Assembly (NCBI GenBank): GCA_009731375.1
Contig: BJOX01000116.1
Coordinates: forward strand, 128,328-192,327
Direction: 5' to 3'
Source: Paulinella micropora
Lineage: Eukaryota > Cercozoa > Imbricatea > Euglyphida
DNA length: 64,000 bases
Both the position numbers and the translations under genes were made by a program. Every line of letters starts with the position of its first letter. Position 1 is the stretch's first letter. The notes under the pieces are model-generated. The model saw nothing but the letters and a program-made list of their open reading frames with translations. It was not told the DNA's origin and made no database searches. Of the stretch, positions 1-10,990 are shown piece by piece.

Positions 1-48
1 TTACCGGCCGGCGGTGGTAGGTCCAAGCCGATGCCAGTCGCAGGATAG

Positions 49-306
49 TCCGCCCTCTCCCAGCAGGTCACCACATTGGGCAGTGCGTCAGGAGACCCAC
101 AGGTTGCACAAAAGGCCTCCCGGCCGGCGTCGTTAGCCGGGTCCAACGGTGATGAAGAGAGGCGAAGATCCCCTTCGCGGGAGAGTGTGCCCCGAGAGCC
201 CGCGGCCCCCAGCGTGGATCCAGGGGTAGAGATGCAGCAGCAGGTATTACGCCTGACGCTGGCTCTGCTGCGGGCCATCGCGGGGGCAGCTGCCGTGAAC
301 GCTTAG
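49..306 (+). CDS. Possible 3' end of an unknown small protein
   Basis: An open frame runs from just after a TAG at 46-48 to a TAG at 304-306 and contains no ATG before the body of the frame. The predicted protein is Ser/Arg/Pro-rich at the front and ends in a hydrophobic helix (LTLALLRAIAGAAAVNA), which could be a tail anchor. The next gene starts only 37 bases downstream on the same strand. I do not recognise it. It may be the last exon of a gene that begins outside the window, or a chance frame in GC-rich DNA. Confidence 0.25.
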   Translation, partial: SALSQQVTTLGSASGDPQVAQKASRPASLAGSNGDEERRRSPSRESVPREPAAPSVDPGVEMQQQVLRLTLALLRAIAGAAAVNA

Positions 307-343
307 GCCCGGATCAACCTTCGAGCTCGCTTACGGGCTGAAA

Positions 344-1837
344 ATGCTGACCACGCCGTATCCCATTGTCCAGGCCCTTCACGATAGTACGATGGTGGCC
401 AAAGTTAAGCTTTGCAACGGCATGAAACGCTGCAGGCCATACCTGCTAGAAGCCTGGAGCAAGTTCGCGCTGGCGGTCGTCAACACAAGTACTTGGCTTC
501 AGCTGCAGCACAGGTGGCGAATGAAAAACCCACTGCCAGACTCGCTAGCTTTGACCAACAGCCATTATCTTCTGTGGCACGCAAGCGGCGGATCGCCGCC
601 TGCCGTGCAAGACGAGCCTGTGGGAGACAGCACAAGTCAGGGCTGGAGGCTGCTTGCTTTCGATTGCAGACAAGGGGCCGCACACTACTCCCCGCTGGAC
701 TCGGTAGATGGGGGCGCCGGGGCAGAGAACGGTGGCGCAGCAGAAGATAACCAAGAGGAGGAGGAAGATGAAGAAGAGGCGGGCGACGGGCAGGACGAGG
801 ACGAAGAGGGCAGCGAAAAAGACGATGCGGAAGATGAGACTTCTTCGTCAGAGGAAACCAATGAGGAGGACGGCGGACCACCCCCGCGTTCTATCCAAGA
901 TTACGCGAACGCCGACAACAAGATTGTCTGCCGGGGGTCAGGAGTAGTTTCCTACGCGCAGATCATCCCCGACGCACTGGCCTCAGCGCTCCTTTATTAC
1001 GACCCAGTGTCTATCGCACATAACCTCCTTCACCCCACGCAGGCAAGCACGGGCGAGCGGACTTCTGCCCCGGACCAAGGCATACACCAAGAGGTGGCTA
1101 AGCTGTTCGTGGCGGGCCCTACCACCGCGGACAATCTGGGGGCTGCTTGGAGGCGGGAATACAACGGGGTCGACGGGGAGCTCAAGGAGATGCGCCAGCA
1201 GCAGCAGGCTACGGGCGGATCGCCCCGGAGTGACGAGGTCAAGCAGCTGGGCGCACTGATCACGGCCTGGGCGCTGGAGCAGACCATGGCGTGCAGCAGT
1301 GCTACCATACTATCCCTCCTCCGCGACGGGCCAGCGGATTTCGCAGCGGCGGTCGCGGAAGAAGCGGCCGAGCCGAAGGGAGAGATGTCGGCGTTCCTGC
1401 CCGGGGAGGAGTTCCGGAAGAAGCTGCTGCAAGTGGGCTTACCACAGCCGCACAGCGCGGGAACGAGTGCAGCAGAGCAGCGGGAGGCCACAGAGGAGTG
1501 GCAGGATGCAGCGGAGCGGCAGGAGGCGGTGGTGGCTACTGACGAAGACGAGCAGGACGACGAAGAGGAGCAGGACCGGGAAGGCAAGGGAGAGAGCGAG
1601 GAGGGTGCAGAGCCCGGCCGGGACCAGGGGGGCAGCCCTCCCGGCGGCTACTACCGACAGTGGCGCGGAGCCACCGCCGCCCGCACGGGGTCGCCCTCGT
1701 CCGCCCTCGATCCGCCGCTGCGCGTGGACCTGGTACGTGAGGCAGAGGCCAAGTTCGGGGGCCAGTACGCGCTGGGGGGCATCTATCCGGCCCTGCACGT
1801 GGCGCACCTCGTGCTGCGCTCTCCGGCCGGCGGAGCC

Positions 1838-1883
<46 letters not shown>

Positions 1884-2837
1884 GCGGGNNNNNNNNNNTC
1901 GACGCACATCGGGTGGAGCTGCAGCAGCAGCTGGGCGCGCTGTACGCTTCCGCTGCCGCTTATCCTCATCCCTACCAGCTACAACTACCTGAAGTCGTGG
2001 ACGCGCGCTACGTGATCCAGGACAGCTCCGCCGACGCGTTCCGCAGCCTGCGTCCGGGCCTGTTCGGAGCTGTCTTTGCCAATGACCAGGCGCTACGCAG
2101 CCTACCGGCGTGCGTGCCAGTCGGCGGAAGCGTGGACCGCTGAACCACCGCCCGCTGAGGAGGAGGGGGGGCGCTCCAGTCCCTGCTGCAGTACTGCCTG
2201 CGGCACGCAGAGCTGGCAGACGACGTGGGGGTAGTAGCCAATACTGTACTGGCCTGTGCGCTGTACTGCCCCGTGGCCTCCTCGCCGTCCCAGCCCCTAC
2301 GTCACTACCGGGTGCTGGCCGCCGCCCCGGCCCGCGCAGACCGGCGCCGAGTCCTGCTCGTGCAATACCTGGAGGAGCGGCCGGAGTGGATGTCCCTCCT
2401 GACCGTCACCGAGGACAACTACCGGGCCGACCACGGGGGCTTCCCTGAGAGGGAGCGCCGGTGGCGAGAGCGGCGGCTGTCTTTGCTCCCCTTGTGTTCC
2501 CCGCACGTGAGCCAGGCCCGGCGCAACCTGCTCAGCCCGCTGGCCCAGCAGTATGTTAGCCAGGTAGCCAGCGGACACAAGCCCCAGCAGGCGTCGTTCC
2601 CCGGCCAAGCTGTGATACAGGCGGAGTTCCGAGCGAAAAGGGTCTCGGCAGACTCCGCCAGCCTGTTTGGCCCCGCGGGGGGAGACTAGCTACCTAGCCT
2701 ACCACGACTGTTTGCGGGGGGCGGCTGAGGTGCTGGGTGGTTACCAGGCCGAGGCGCGGCTACCAACGCAGCTGGCAGGCCTAGCGTTGTGCGACTGTGT
2801 ACAACTCTTACCCCAAGCCCCTAGCCGGCACGACTAA
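344..2837 (+). CDS. Unknown large acidic protein, frameshifted and gapped
   Basis: The ATG at 344 opens a frame of about 500 residues that reaches a poly-C tract and N gap (1841-1898), then continues. The protein has an alpha-helical N-terminus, two very acidic Glu/Asp blocks (about residues 125-180 and 400-440) and a helical C-terminal half. The frame closes at 2143, but the neighbouring frame carries a coding-looking segment at about 2105-2170. The first frame then resumes to about 2680, and a third shift at the G run near 2675 leads to a TAA at 2835-2837. These compensating shifts at homopolymers argue for one gene of about 830 residues with sequence errors rather than three genes. It converges on the minus-strand gene at 2990-3864. 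No family is recognised. Acidic blocks of this kind occur in chromatin-binding or viral scaffold proteins, but that is not evidence of function. Confidence 0.55.
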
Positions 2838-2894
2838 AGCACCTGAAAAAATTCGGTGGCCCGGTTCCAGGCCTGAGCGAGCCCGTGGCTTATG

Positions 2895-2913
2895 TTTATT
2901 ACCTCCATTAAAA
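2895..2913. promoter_or_regulatory. Convergent poly(A) signals
   Basis: TTTATT at 2895-2900 is AATAAA on the minus strand, about 90 bases past the stop of the gene ending at 2990. ATTAAA at about 2908-2913 on the plus strand lies about 70 bases past the inferred stop at 2837. The two converging genes therefore share a tail-to-tail terminator region. Confidence 0.45.
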
Positions 2914-2989
2914 CTGCTAGACTTAGGCGCCGCGACTCCAACCCCGTTGGAGGGGACGGCCCCCCTATCCCGCCGCGACCGGCACTACC

Positions 2990-3864
2990 CTAGGTCAGGA
3001 GGACCCTGGCCTTTTCGCCCAGGGGTGCCGCCCGGATGCACCGGCCGACGAACTGGTTGCGCGCCTCGTGCTCGGCCGCCAGCTCCAAGTAATCGGCGGC
3101 CGCCGCTTGCACCAGGACCAAGAGGGCCGCCGCGCGCGCCGCGAGCTGAGCTGGTGGGTCACCGCGCAGGTCCCTCCAGTGCGGATCATTCCGGTGCCAT
3201 TCCTGCAGCCGGGCCCGGAAGACCGCCGCGTCGTCCCGGGCCCGGGGCGCCCGGCGGCGGGCGCCTGCGAGCCGAGGTACCCCAGCCGCAGCCGGTCGGC
3301 CGCCGCGACCAAGTAGTCGGGCGTAACCAGCACGCGCGAGGGCTCCCCGGGAGCGTCCTTGCGGTCGGCCAGCTGCTGGCGAGAGGGCAGGTGTGCGTGC
3401 AGGTACATGTTGCGGTGTGCCCAGTGCGCCTGCGGGGCAGAGCCCAGCTGGGGCAGGTGCAGGTCCGTGGCCCCCAGCACCTGCAAGCGCAGCGGCTTGC
3501 CCGGGCGCCCCCCCGGCTCGCTGTCCCCCCCGCAGACGCCCAGCACCCGCCACTCCAGGGGTCTTTCCCTGTCCTCAGCCGCCCTCTTCGGGTGCAGCCG
3601 GAGTGGCTCGTGGATCTCCCAGTGGGTGGCGCAGTTAGTGACGAGCGGTAGCTCGCCTACCAGGTCCAGCAGGTCGTCGGCCTTGGCGATGGCCAGGTCA
3701 CAGGGGCGCAGCTGAATCTTGTGGTCCCCGGGGTAGATCTGGCCCCGGTGCAAGCCCCCCGTGTCCCGGTCGGCCTTGGCCTGCGCTACGCACGAGATAG
3801 TCACTTCCCCGCAGTCATAGTCCAGCGCGCCCTCGCCGTCGTACGTCCAGCCCGTGCCGTCCAT
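2990..3864 (-). CDS. Unknown protein, one frameshift
   Basis: The ATG at 3862-3864 begins a frame starting MDGTGWTYDGEGALDYDCGE. The frame looks coding for about 205 residues, then turns into Arg/Ser-rich noise. From about 3245 the adjacent frame reads a clean helical C-terminus, with Trp/Arg/Ala-rich helices ending in ARVLLT, to a TAG at 2990-2992. A single frameshift near 3240-3250, in a GC-rich run, joins them into a protein of about 290 residues. An AATAAA follows on the same strand. No domain is recognised. The neighbour on the 5' side is another minus-strand gene (4071-5560), separated by about 200 bases of low-complexity GC-rich DNA. Confidence 0.5.
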
Positions 3865-4070
3865 GTCCTAGGTCGGGGTGCCGCCCTGCGTTTTGCAGGG
3901 TGGTACACGCCACCGACGGGCGCCGGCCGGCGCCACTCCCTCCTCCCCCCCCCTCTCCCGCGCCCCGTGGCGCACCCCGGGCGGGCCCGGACGAGTGGCG
4001 GGCGGGGGGGAGGAACGAACGGCGCCCCCTCCCTCCTGCCTCCCCCGGCCGGCCAGGGGGGGGGGGCCAG

Positions 4071-5560
4071 CTACGCCGGCGTCGCCAGGGTGGGGCCGGC
4101 CGGGTACGGGCCGAACGTCAGCGCGTACGTGTACCGCCGGGAGAAGGCGCGCAGGCAGACGTAGACCCTCTGGCCGGGCGCGGGGAAAAAGTCGAGGTCG
4201 TCGTCGTAGACGATTGCCTCCTCGGCCGGGGCCGTCGTGGTGTCTGGGACAGGCGCCCGGGCGGTCGCCAGGACGCACTCCGCGAACCAGTCCAGCGCTA
4301 CCTGGCGCTGCCTGGCTAATTCAGCGGTGACCTGCCGGTACAGCTGGCCAGTGAGCGCGAACGCGGACGAGGTGCAGTACAGGCGGTACAAAACCAGTGC
4401 CTGGAACCTGCTCTTGGCTTCCTCGAACCACAGCAGTAGCGGGAAGCGCAGCACCCGGGGGGTCGTGGTGGTGCGCACATCTTGCACGTCCCGTTCGCTC
4501 TGCCGCACGGCGTTGCGCAGCACGGGGTCCATCGCGTCCCAACAGTTGTAGACACCCGGCTGGCACGCAAAGAACGCCCACAAGCTCAAGGGCCTGCCTG
4601 GCCCGAGCGCCTGCTCGCGTGTCTGGTGGTACCACCAGTTGGAAGCCAGGGTGGCGTGCGTGGCCTGCCTCGACCGGGCGGGCGCGACCAGTGTGAGCCT
4701 CTCGACAAAGTCTAGGTACTGCCCCGCCAGTAGGTCCACGGCCGCGGCCGCCGCGACGCCGGGGTCGGCTCCGCGCAGGCGCCCGCCCCGGCCGGCAGCT
4801 CCGGCTGCCGGGCGGCCTGCGTGAGCTGCGGCGGCAAGAGCACGAGCCCCTGCGCCAGGACGTCCAGCCCGCAGGCTAGCTTGACCTGGCTGGCTAGGAC
4901 TGCCAGGTCCAGGTCTTCGCCCAGCCCGGCGGGATCATACTCGTCCTGGGCCGCCCCCGCCCCGTTCAGCCCCGCCAGCTTGCGGGCGCCCGCCAGCCGC
5001 TGCCCCGGCGCAGCCAGCTTCTGGAACACTACGCTGTCCTTGATTTGCGCGGCCGGCTGCTCGCAGAAGATGGTCCGGAAATGTAGCGCCAGGCAGCCGG
5101 GCAGGTCCCGGGCGCAGCTGACCTCCTGCGCGGCCCGCAGTACCTGGTCGGTGCACGCTTCCCCGGGGCGCGGGCGCCCCCACAGCAGCGCGCGGCAGCT
5201 CGACCGGGGCGGCCGCCCCGCGGGCAGGTCCCGGCCCCGCGCCGCGAGCCGGGCCCGCACCTCGTCCCATGGGGGCAGGCTGCCGAACGGGCGGCCGCCC
5301 CAGCGCTGCTCGTACGTGGGCCGGGCTGGCCACCGCGCTCAGGCGCACCGGCGGGTGCCCCAAAGCGTAGTGGCCGGGGTAGTGGCGGGCCAGCGCTGCC
5401 CACAGCATGCGCACGTCTGCCGGCCCCGGTGGTCGGGCCGCCCCGGCGGACGGCCCGCACACACAGGCGCGCAGGGCGGAACTGGCGAGTGTCACCAGCG
5501 CGTCCAGTTCCGCCGGGGCCAAGTCGGCCCCGGCCGCCGGGAGTTCCGCGAACGCCCACA
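4071..5560 (-). CDS. Unknown helical protein, two frameshifts
   Basis: The most upstream plausible ATG is at 5558-5560 (MWAFAELPAAG), just 3' of a poly-C/poly-G tract with a gap. Coding-looking sequence then runs through three successive frames: about 5560-5290, 5260-4740, and 4739-4071, where it ends ATPA before a TAG. The last 222 residues are aromatic-rich and helical (for example LWFEEAKSRFQALVLYRLY). The joined protein would be about 490 residues. It lies in the same orientation as the gene at 2990-3864 and divergent from the small gene at 5743. I do not recognise the family. Because the shifts fall in GC-rich runs, sequence error is as likely as decay. Confidence 0.45.
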
Positions 5561-5578
5561 TCCCAGCCCTTTCTGTGC

Positions 5579-5643
5579 GGGGGGGGGGGGGGCCCCCCGG
5601 GGGGGGCCCCCCCCCCCCCCCCCCCGGGGGGGGNNNNNNNNNN
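5579..5643. repeat. Poly-G/poly-C tract with 10-N gap
   Basis: Alternating long G and C runs precede a 10-N placeholder. The same pattern, homopolymer then N, recurs at 1841-1898, 18278-18308, 31755-31804, 33621-33660 and 57061-57099. The gap at 6266-6275 also has ten Ns but no homopolymer flank. Ten Ns look like a fixed-size placeholder rather than a measured gap. Confidence 0.7.
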
Positions 5644-5742
5644 GTGAGGGGGGGCAGGGGGGGTCCCCCCCCACCCCATCCCGCTCGGGCGTGGACAGCG
5701 GGGGCGCCTCCCGTGCGTCTCCCCCTGGCTACAGTAACGAAG

Positions 5743-6157
5743 ATGACTTCCCCGAACCCCGTCCCGTCGGATGACACCAACGAGCCGTACCTGGAGAGTA
5801 AACAAGCGTCCTCCTCTTCAGCGACCCCCTTCTACCTGAACAACCACACCAACAGCGCCCGGCCCGGTGCCCGCACCACCACTGGCGGCCCCAAGATCGG
5901 ATGGCTGAACGAAGAGCTGCGCCGCGCCTACCGCGACAGGGAGCGTGGTGGCCCTGCTGTGCACGTGGGCGGTGTACGACCGCGGGCCCCGCCGGGCCTG
6001 GCTGTGCCATTCGCTGACGGAGGCGTGGCTGTGGCTGTGCTACCTGGTGTGGACGGAGCACGGGGGGCGGCTGGGCACGGGGGCGCGGCTCGTGCGCACG
6101 GGGGTGCCGGGCGCCGACTTTGCCAGGCAGGCGGCGCCCGGGCCCTCCCCCCGCTAG
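5743..6157 (+). CDS. Small putative membrane protein, one frameshift
   Basis: The ATG at 5743 (MTSPNPVPSDDTNEPY) opens a Ser/Asn/Pro-rich stretch of about 66 residues ending near YRDRER. The neighbouring frame then gives a hydrophobic, Trp-rich segment (VVALLCTWAVYDRGPRRAW and the following helix) and stops at TAG 6155-6157. A shift between about 5900 and 5945 would join them into a protein of about 138 residues with one or two membrane-associated helices. Start-to-start spacing to the divergent minus-strand gene is under 200 bases and includes the homopolymer gap. No family is recognised. Confidence 0.35.
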
Positions 6158-6395
6158 GCCGCGCTCCAGCCCCCCCCCGCACTGCTCCGCCCCTCTGTCG
6201 GCCTACCGCTCCTGCCTCCCCCGAAGCCACGGGCCCACCGGTCGGCCGCAGGAGCCCCCCCTCTTNNNNNNNNNNCTCCTCGTCCCGGGGGAAGTGTGCG
6301 CCCCCTCCCTTTCCCCAGCACGCCTTCGGTCGAGCCCCTGTGGCCCTCTCCCCCTGTCTTCCTACCCCGGACCTAAATGGCTGGCTGCCGGGAGC

Positions 6396-7770
6396 ATGAA
6401 TACTTTCTCGTTTTGGGGCGCTCCGTCGCGCGAGCCTTTCCCCCTTCTGACCAGGAATGGAAAAGCGCTCCTGTACACCATACCCTTGGGAAGCAATGCG
6501 CAGGGCTGCCAGAGTGAGGCAAGTCGCAACGAAATCAATACCTTCCTGGCGGGTTCGCCTGCCAGGGCGGCCGCCGCGAGCTTAGAAGTAGTAGAGCTAG
6601 CGGGACTACCCTGGATGCCTATCCAGGTGCCCCTGGCCTTTTTGCGAGCATTGGCTAGCATCCGAGAGCTGCGTTTGGTATGTGTCCGGCTGCTGCCGTC
6701 GCTAAGCCAGGTCGCACTCCCTTTTCCGTCATCGTCACGAGGCCAGATTGTACTCTCTTTTCAGTCACGGTCACGAGGCCAGGAAGAACTGTCTTTCCCG
6801 TCGTCGTGTGTACGGCTTGAGTGGGAGGGGGTTAGCTATCCGCAGGCCCCCTTGTGCCTGCAGGTAACCGCGGTGCAGGGAATGCAATTGCGTGTGCTCG
6901 ATAGTGACGCGGTCTCTGAAATCCACTTACAGGACGCGCCTTCCGGCGGTCTGCGGAAACCGCCGCCCCCGGCACAGTCTGCGGAGGTTGGTACCCTGAC
7001 CGTGCGGGGATGTAGGCAGCTGTACCTAGTCTCGTCGCAGTCAGAGACTACCGCCGGGGTGCTAGCGCATGCCCACGTACTAGAGGGAGTGGTTCAGGGT
7101 CTACTGCACGTGTCCGCCCGGCTCCTGCGAGGGCTGCAGCGGGTCCAGGGCCTGCGCCTGGTGCGCGTCCAGCTAGGGGCCCCTGGGGACAAAACACTCT
7201 CGAAGTCTCCTTCCCATCCTGCGAGGAACTCACTTGGCGGCAGGTTACGGGCCGGCCGGTAAGCGTGTCCCTGCCGGCACCCCACGCGAAGCGCCTGCTG
7301 GTGGAGGACAGTGCGAACTTGACTGAGCTACACGTAGGCCCCCGGCCAACGGCCACCCTAGACCCTGGCGGGGCACCGACCGTGCGAGCGCAGGAGGGGC
7401 GGGCCGTCTGCGCCGCCGTTCTGGTCGGCTGCCCTAAGCTGGAAGGCCTGCTTGTGCACACTGATCGCGCCCTGGTGTACGCTGGCAGGATGCCCAGCTT
7501 GGCCAAGGTCCAGGGCCCGCCGCACGGTCTGCTGCGCCTGGACCTGTCCGAACCGCCCGCGCGGGAGCTGGAGGTCCAGGGCTTCAGCGCCGTGCTGGTT
7601 TCGGGTACGCCGGAGGCCAGTGCTGGACGTGTAAAGTGGATACCCTCGGCAGCGTGGCAGGGCTACGGCTGGGTGCAGCCGCAGGTGCTGGACGCGCAGG
7701 GGGCCCCCGCGGCCCCCGCCCCCCCCCCCCCCCGCCGGCCGGGGCCCCCCCCCCCCCCCCCCCCCCCTTC
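6396..7770 (+). CDS. Unknown repeat-rich protein, 3' end in a gap
   Basis: The ATG at 6396 (MNTFSFWGAPSREPF) opens a frame that reads well to about 7190. The adjacent frame then continues from about 7190 to the edge of the N gap at 7771. The protein alternates short hydrophobic strands with turns (ELRLVCVRLLPSLS, LQVTAVQGMQLRVLDSDAV, VGTLTVRGCRQLYLVSS). This spacing resembles irregular leucine-rich or BspA-like solenoid repeats, but no exact repeat unit can be fixed by eye. Two near-identical segments around 6715-6800 (SSSRGQ / SRSRGQ) show a local duplication. It may be the 5' part of the gene that resumes after the gap at about 8023. Confidence 0.45.
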
Positions 7771-8022
7771 NNNNNNNNNNNNNNNNNNNNNNNNNNNNNN
7801 NNNNNNNNNNNNNNNNNNNNNNNNNNNNNNNNNNNNNNNNNNNNNNNNNNNNNNNNNNNNNNNNNNNNNNNNNNNNNNNNNNNNNNNNNNNNNNNNNNNN
7901 NNNNNNNNNNNNNNNNNNNNNNNNNNNNNNNNNNNNNNNNNNNNNNNNNNNNNNNNNNNNNNNNNNNNNNNNNNNNNNNNNNNNNNNNNNNNNNNNNNNN
8001 GGCCCCCCCCCCCCCCCCCCCC
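7720..8022. repeat. Poly-C tracts flanking a 230-N gap
   Basis: C runs on both sides enclose 230 Ns (7771-8000). The real sequence is unknown and the genes on either side may be joined. Comparable multi-N gaps flanked by the same homopolymer occur at 13987-14117, 28309-28525 and 31074-31198. Confidence 0.8.
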
Positions 8023-9331
8023 GGTCGGCCGGGGCCTGCTCCGAGCTCGCACGACACTTGTGCGTGGCGTACGGCTCCCTGCTGCCGCACCTGTTGTTCC
8101 CGCCCGGCTCGCGTCCGGGGCCCTGGTGCCTAGAGGACTGGTGGAGGGCGGGCGCGCGGGGCGGCGCACGGGCAGGGCCGGCCCAGGTAGCCGCGCAGAT
8201 ATGGGCGCTACCAGAGCCCCAACGAACACAGGAGGCTCTGGCTGTGTGCGAGGGCTACCTGGCCTTGAGGCCGCCCCCGCTCCCCACCCCCCCGCTCTCC
8301 TGTCCCGCCGGCCTCTGGCTGTGCTTACCCCGCCCCACGGGCCAGCCCCGTGCGCGAGGACCTGCGCTGGCGCCTGCTGGAGGCCCGCGTGGACCCCCGT
8401 GGCTTGGCCCGGCTAGGGGAAGCCTGGGTGGACGAGCTGCCGGAGTGGCTGGACCGCTGCCTGCGCGACGAGGCCCTGCACAGGTTGGCGTGCCATTACC
8501 TGTACCAAGAGCTGACGACATTCCGGCCGGTCCGCCGGCGGATTCCCGCCCCCCTAGCGTACCTAGCGCGCTGCCTGCACCAGGGCACGGTAGAGGCCAG
8601 GCTCTGTGCACTGCGGCAGCCAGGTCCGGTGACCAGGCGCGGCCCCCCGAGGCTTCCGTCCAGCTGCTGAGCGCGGCTTTCCTGCCGCGCTCGGTACCGG
8701 GAGCTAAGAAGAAGCGGTTGTCCCTACTGCACGCCATGCGGCTGGTGTACGCCGGTGGGCTAGACCTGCACGCTCCCCAGGGGACGACCCCCCTGACAGG
8801 CTACCGGGAGCTCGGGCGGACGATCCGTGGCTGTCTGGAGCGGTACCGTGGCCTAACGCCGACTCTGCCCCGCCCCAAGCCGAGGTGGGGGTTCCTGCAA
8901 GTGTGGTTCGAGGAACAGGCCCCAGCAGAGTGCGACGAGTCGCTGCGTGGCTTGCTGGGGTACCTGTTTCCCGCCGGGGGTTGGCAGGGGCTGTACGGCA
9001 CACCCACCCCCGATCCCACAACTAGAACTCTGCTACCCGAGAACGTGCACCTTTGGGGGGGGGGGGGCTAGCGCAGGGCCAGGGACGAGCTCTGCTGCTA
9101 CAGAACGTTCACCGCGCCTTGCGGGATTGCCTGATCGCCTGGGTCGCGACGCTGCTGCAGGCGTGGCTGCCCCCGACGGCGGATTGGCAGTCCCTCCGCC
9201 AATGGGTCGACGAGGCGGCGGAGTCCGGAGCCCCCGGGCTGCCGACGGGAGCGGCGGACCTCATCCACGCCGGCGTGGCCATGGCCGAGGCGCTCGTACG
9301 GCCACCGGCCGGCAGCCCGCCGGGCGCCTAG
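8023..9331 (+). CDS. Unknown helical protein, 5' end in a gap, frameshifted
   Basis: Coding-looking sequence resumes after the gap and passes through three frames: about 8040-8345, 8350-8667, 8668-9065 and a final segment ending at TAG 9329-9331. The last shift sits exactly in the G run at 9055-9067. The product is rich in Leu, Arg and Trp helices (AMRLVYAGGLDLHAPQG, LLGYLFPAGGWQGLY). I do not recognise a family. It could be the C-terminal part of the gene that starts at 6396. A canonical AATAAA lies 61 bases past the stop. Confidence 0.45.
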
Positions 9332-9391
9332 CCACTCGTTGCCGGGCGCCCCCCTCCCCACCACCTACCCCGTAGCGCGGCTGGCCTGGTA

Positions 9392-9427
9392 AATAAACAC
9401 AGAGTAGCTACTGGCGCTCACTTTATT
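9392..9427. promoter_or_regulatory. Overlapping convergent poly(A) signals
   Basis: AATAAA at 9392-9397 serves the plus-strand gene ending at 9331. TTTATT at 9422-9427 is AATAAA on the minus strand, and the TAA stop of the gene at 9423 lies inside it. Only about 25 bases separate the two signals, which shows extreme compaction. Confidence 0.6.
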
Positions 9428-10394
9428 CACGGTCTGTCCTAGGAAAGGGCGGCCAGGGGCCCGGCCGCCCCGAGCTTGGCCGCCCGGCGGGGCAAGCAGC
9501 TTTCCCTGCGCTTCGCCACCCGGCCCGCGGTTTGGCTTTCGGCTCCCCGGCCGACACGACGATCCGGTCACCTAACCGCCCCTGCGCCTTTTCCATCAGC
9601 GCTAGGTCCCCCTCGGGGGTTTGGTACGTCTGCGTGCGCCCGGGGCTGCTCTGGACGATTCCGCACAGCCACTCATATTCCGCCGGCTCCAGCTCGTCCG
9701 CCGAGACACCCTCTGCTAGCCGCCGGACGAGCTCGAGTTGGGTCGGGGCCAGCAGGATGGACCCCGGCATACCATGCTTGGCCTCCACGAAGCAGGCCTG
9801 GACGAACATGTCCTGCCCCTGGACGGGCAGCCCGTGCCTGGCGCTGGCGTCCGGCCCCCGGCTCTGATTCCGGACCGGCAGCAGGAACGGCAGTTCGAGC
9901 CTACCCTTTCCGTCCTGCAAGACGTACGCCGGCCGCGCGGACTGTGTGGCCAGCCGCTGCAGCAGCTCTAGTTCTGAGCCTGCTAAGCCGTGGGGGTCAA
10001 CCTGGTAGAGCTCCGTGAAGAGGGGCAGCAGCACCGTCTCCCAGTCAAGGCTCGGCACTCCCACACCCTGCCCACCCCCGTACAGCAGACCCCCATAAGC
10101 ACGGGCTGTCGCGAGCAGATCCTTGAAGTCTCCCTCCGCGCGAGCCGAGGACATTGTGAGCAGGCCGGTCAGCAGCTCCACGGCTCGTTGCTGTACGGGC
10201 TCGACGACGACAGAATCCACCGCGAACTGCCCGACCGCGGCCAAAACCGTCCGGCCGAAGCCGCTGAACATCTCCTGTACTCCGGTCCCTCCCGTCACTA
10301 GCGACAGGCTCTGGAGGCTTAGCAGCCGCGCGGTCTCGGAGATCAGCAGACGCCCCACGCCTAGCTGTTCACTGAAAGTCTGCCCCGTGAAGCC
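9423..10394 (-). CDS. Unknown protein (part 3 of a same-strand series)
   Basis: The frame is open from just after a TAA at 10395-10397 to the TAA at 9423-9425. There is no ATG until deep inside; the first candidate start is a GTG (GRLLISETARLLSLQ). The N-terminal half is amphipathic and Val/Gly-rich. A central block contains YVLQDGKGRLELPFLLPVR and the sequence then turns basic and Pro-rich at the C-terminus, where a frameshift may have occurred. It is in frame with the preceding gene across the TAA. Either the two are one gene with a nonsense change, or this gene starts at a non-ATG codon. Not recognised. Confidence 0.4.
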   Translation of the reverse strand, partial: GFTGQTFSEQLGVGRLLISETARLLSLQSLSLVTGGTGVQEMFSGFGRTVLAAVGQFAVDSVVVEPVQQRAVELLTGLLTMSSARAEGDFKDLLATARAYGGLLYGGGQGVGVPSLDWETVLLPLFTELYQVDPHGLAGSELELLQRLATQSARPAYVLQDGKGRLELPFLLPVRNQSRGPDASARHGLPVQGQDMFVQACFVEAKHGMPGSILLAPTQLELVRRLAEGVSADELEPAEYEWLCGIVQSSPGRTQTYQTPEGDLALMEKAQGRLGDRIVVSAGEPKAKPRAGWRSAGKAACPAGRPSSGRPGPWPPFPRTDRE

Positions 10395-10990
10395 TTATAT
10401 GATTTCAGGTAGGTCACGGCCGTAGCTATTCCGCACGGCCGCTATGGTGGCTGGCAGCCGCAAGTACAACCTGTTCCACAGCTCCTCGGCGGCGGTGGCC
10501 TGCCGCCACGACCAGGCGGACGGCTCCAGATAGACGTAGATGTCCCCCGCCAGGATCTGGACGTTGCGCATGGAAACCCCCGGCAGGCTCCGGACCCTCC
10601 TGAGTGCGGCGAAGCCGTCGGCTTGCAGGTCCCGCTCGATCTGGCCGCGCAGCCGCTGCCACAGCGCCTGCGCCCGTTGGCCTAGTGAGTCCGAGGCCGC
10701 TCGCCAGCGCGAGGGACGCGCAAAGGAGAAGTACAACGTGCTCTGCCTCACCAATCGGTCGCTGAACCAGTCGGCCTCTTGGCTGTGCAGGAGAAGCAGC
10801 TCGTAGCGGCGGGGCACAGCTCTCGGGCCAGGAAGGCGGTGGTCTGCTCCACCCGCTCCCAGAACAAGCCCAACAGATCATGGACGCTGGCCTCGGTAGC
10901 CTCCTCCCCCGCTGGTGCCGGTAGTGTGTACCAGACCTGCGCAGCCCACAGCACGACGGCAAAGGCGGTCAGCCCGGGCACGGCGTGCCC
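10395..10990 (-). CDS. Unknown protein (part 2 of a same-strand series)
   Basis: Two overlapping frames make one coding-looking segment. The first runs about 10990-10800 and reads LTAFAVVLWAAQVWYTLPAP then a helix ending ARELCP. The second runs 10817-10395 and reads RRYELLLLHSQEADWF to DLPEII and TAA. A shift near 10805 joins them. The 5' end overlaps the 3' end of the 621-residue frame, whose TGA at 10969-10971 also looks like a frameshift in a CCCGGG run. The whole 9423-12861 stretch may therefore be one gene of about 1,120 residues interrupted by errors. The predicted protein is alpha-helical. No family is recognised. Confidence 0.4.

Noticed and set aside
1030-1587. Antisense frames over the first large gene and over most other genes
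   Set aside because: High GC content keeps antisense frames open; they lack motifs and mirror the composition of the sense gene.
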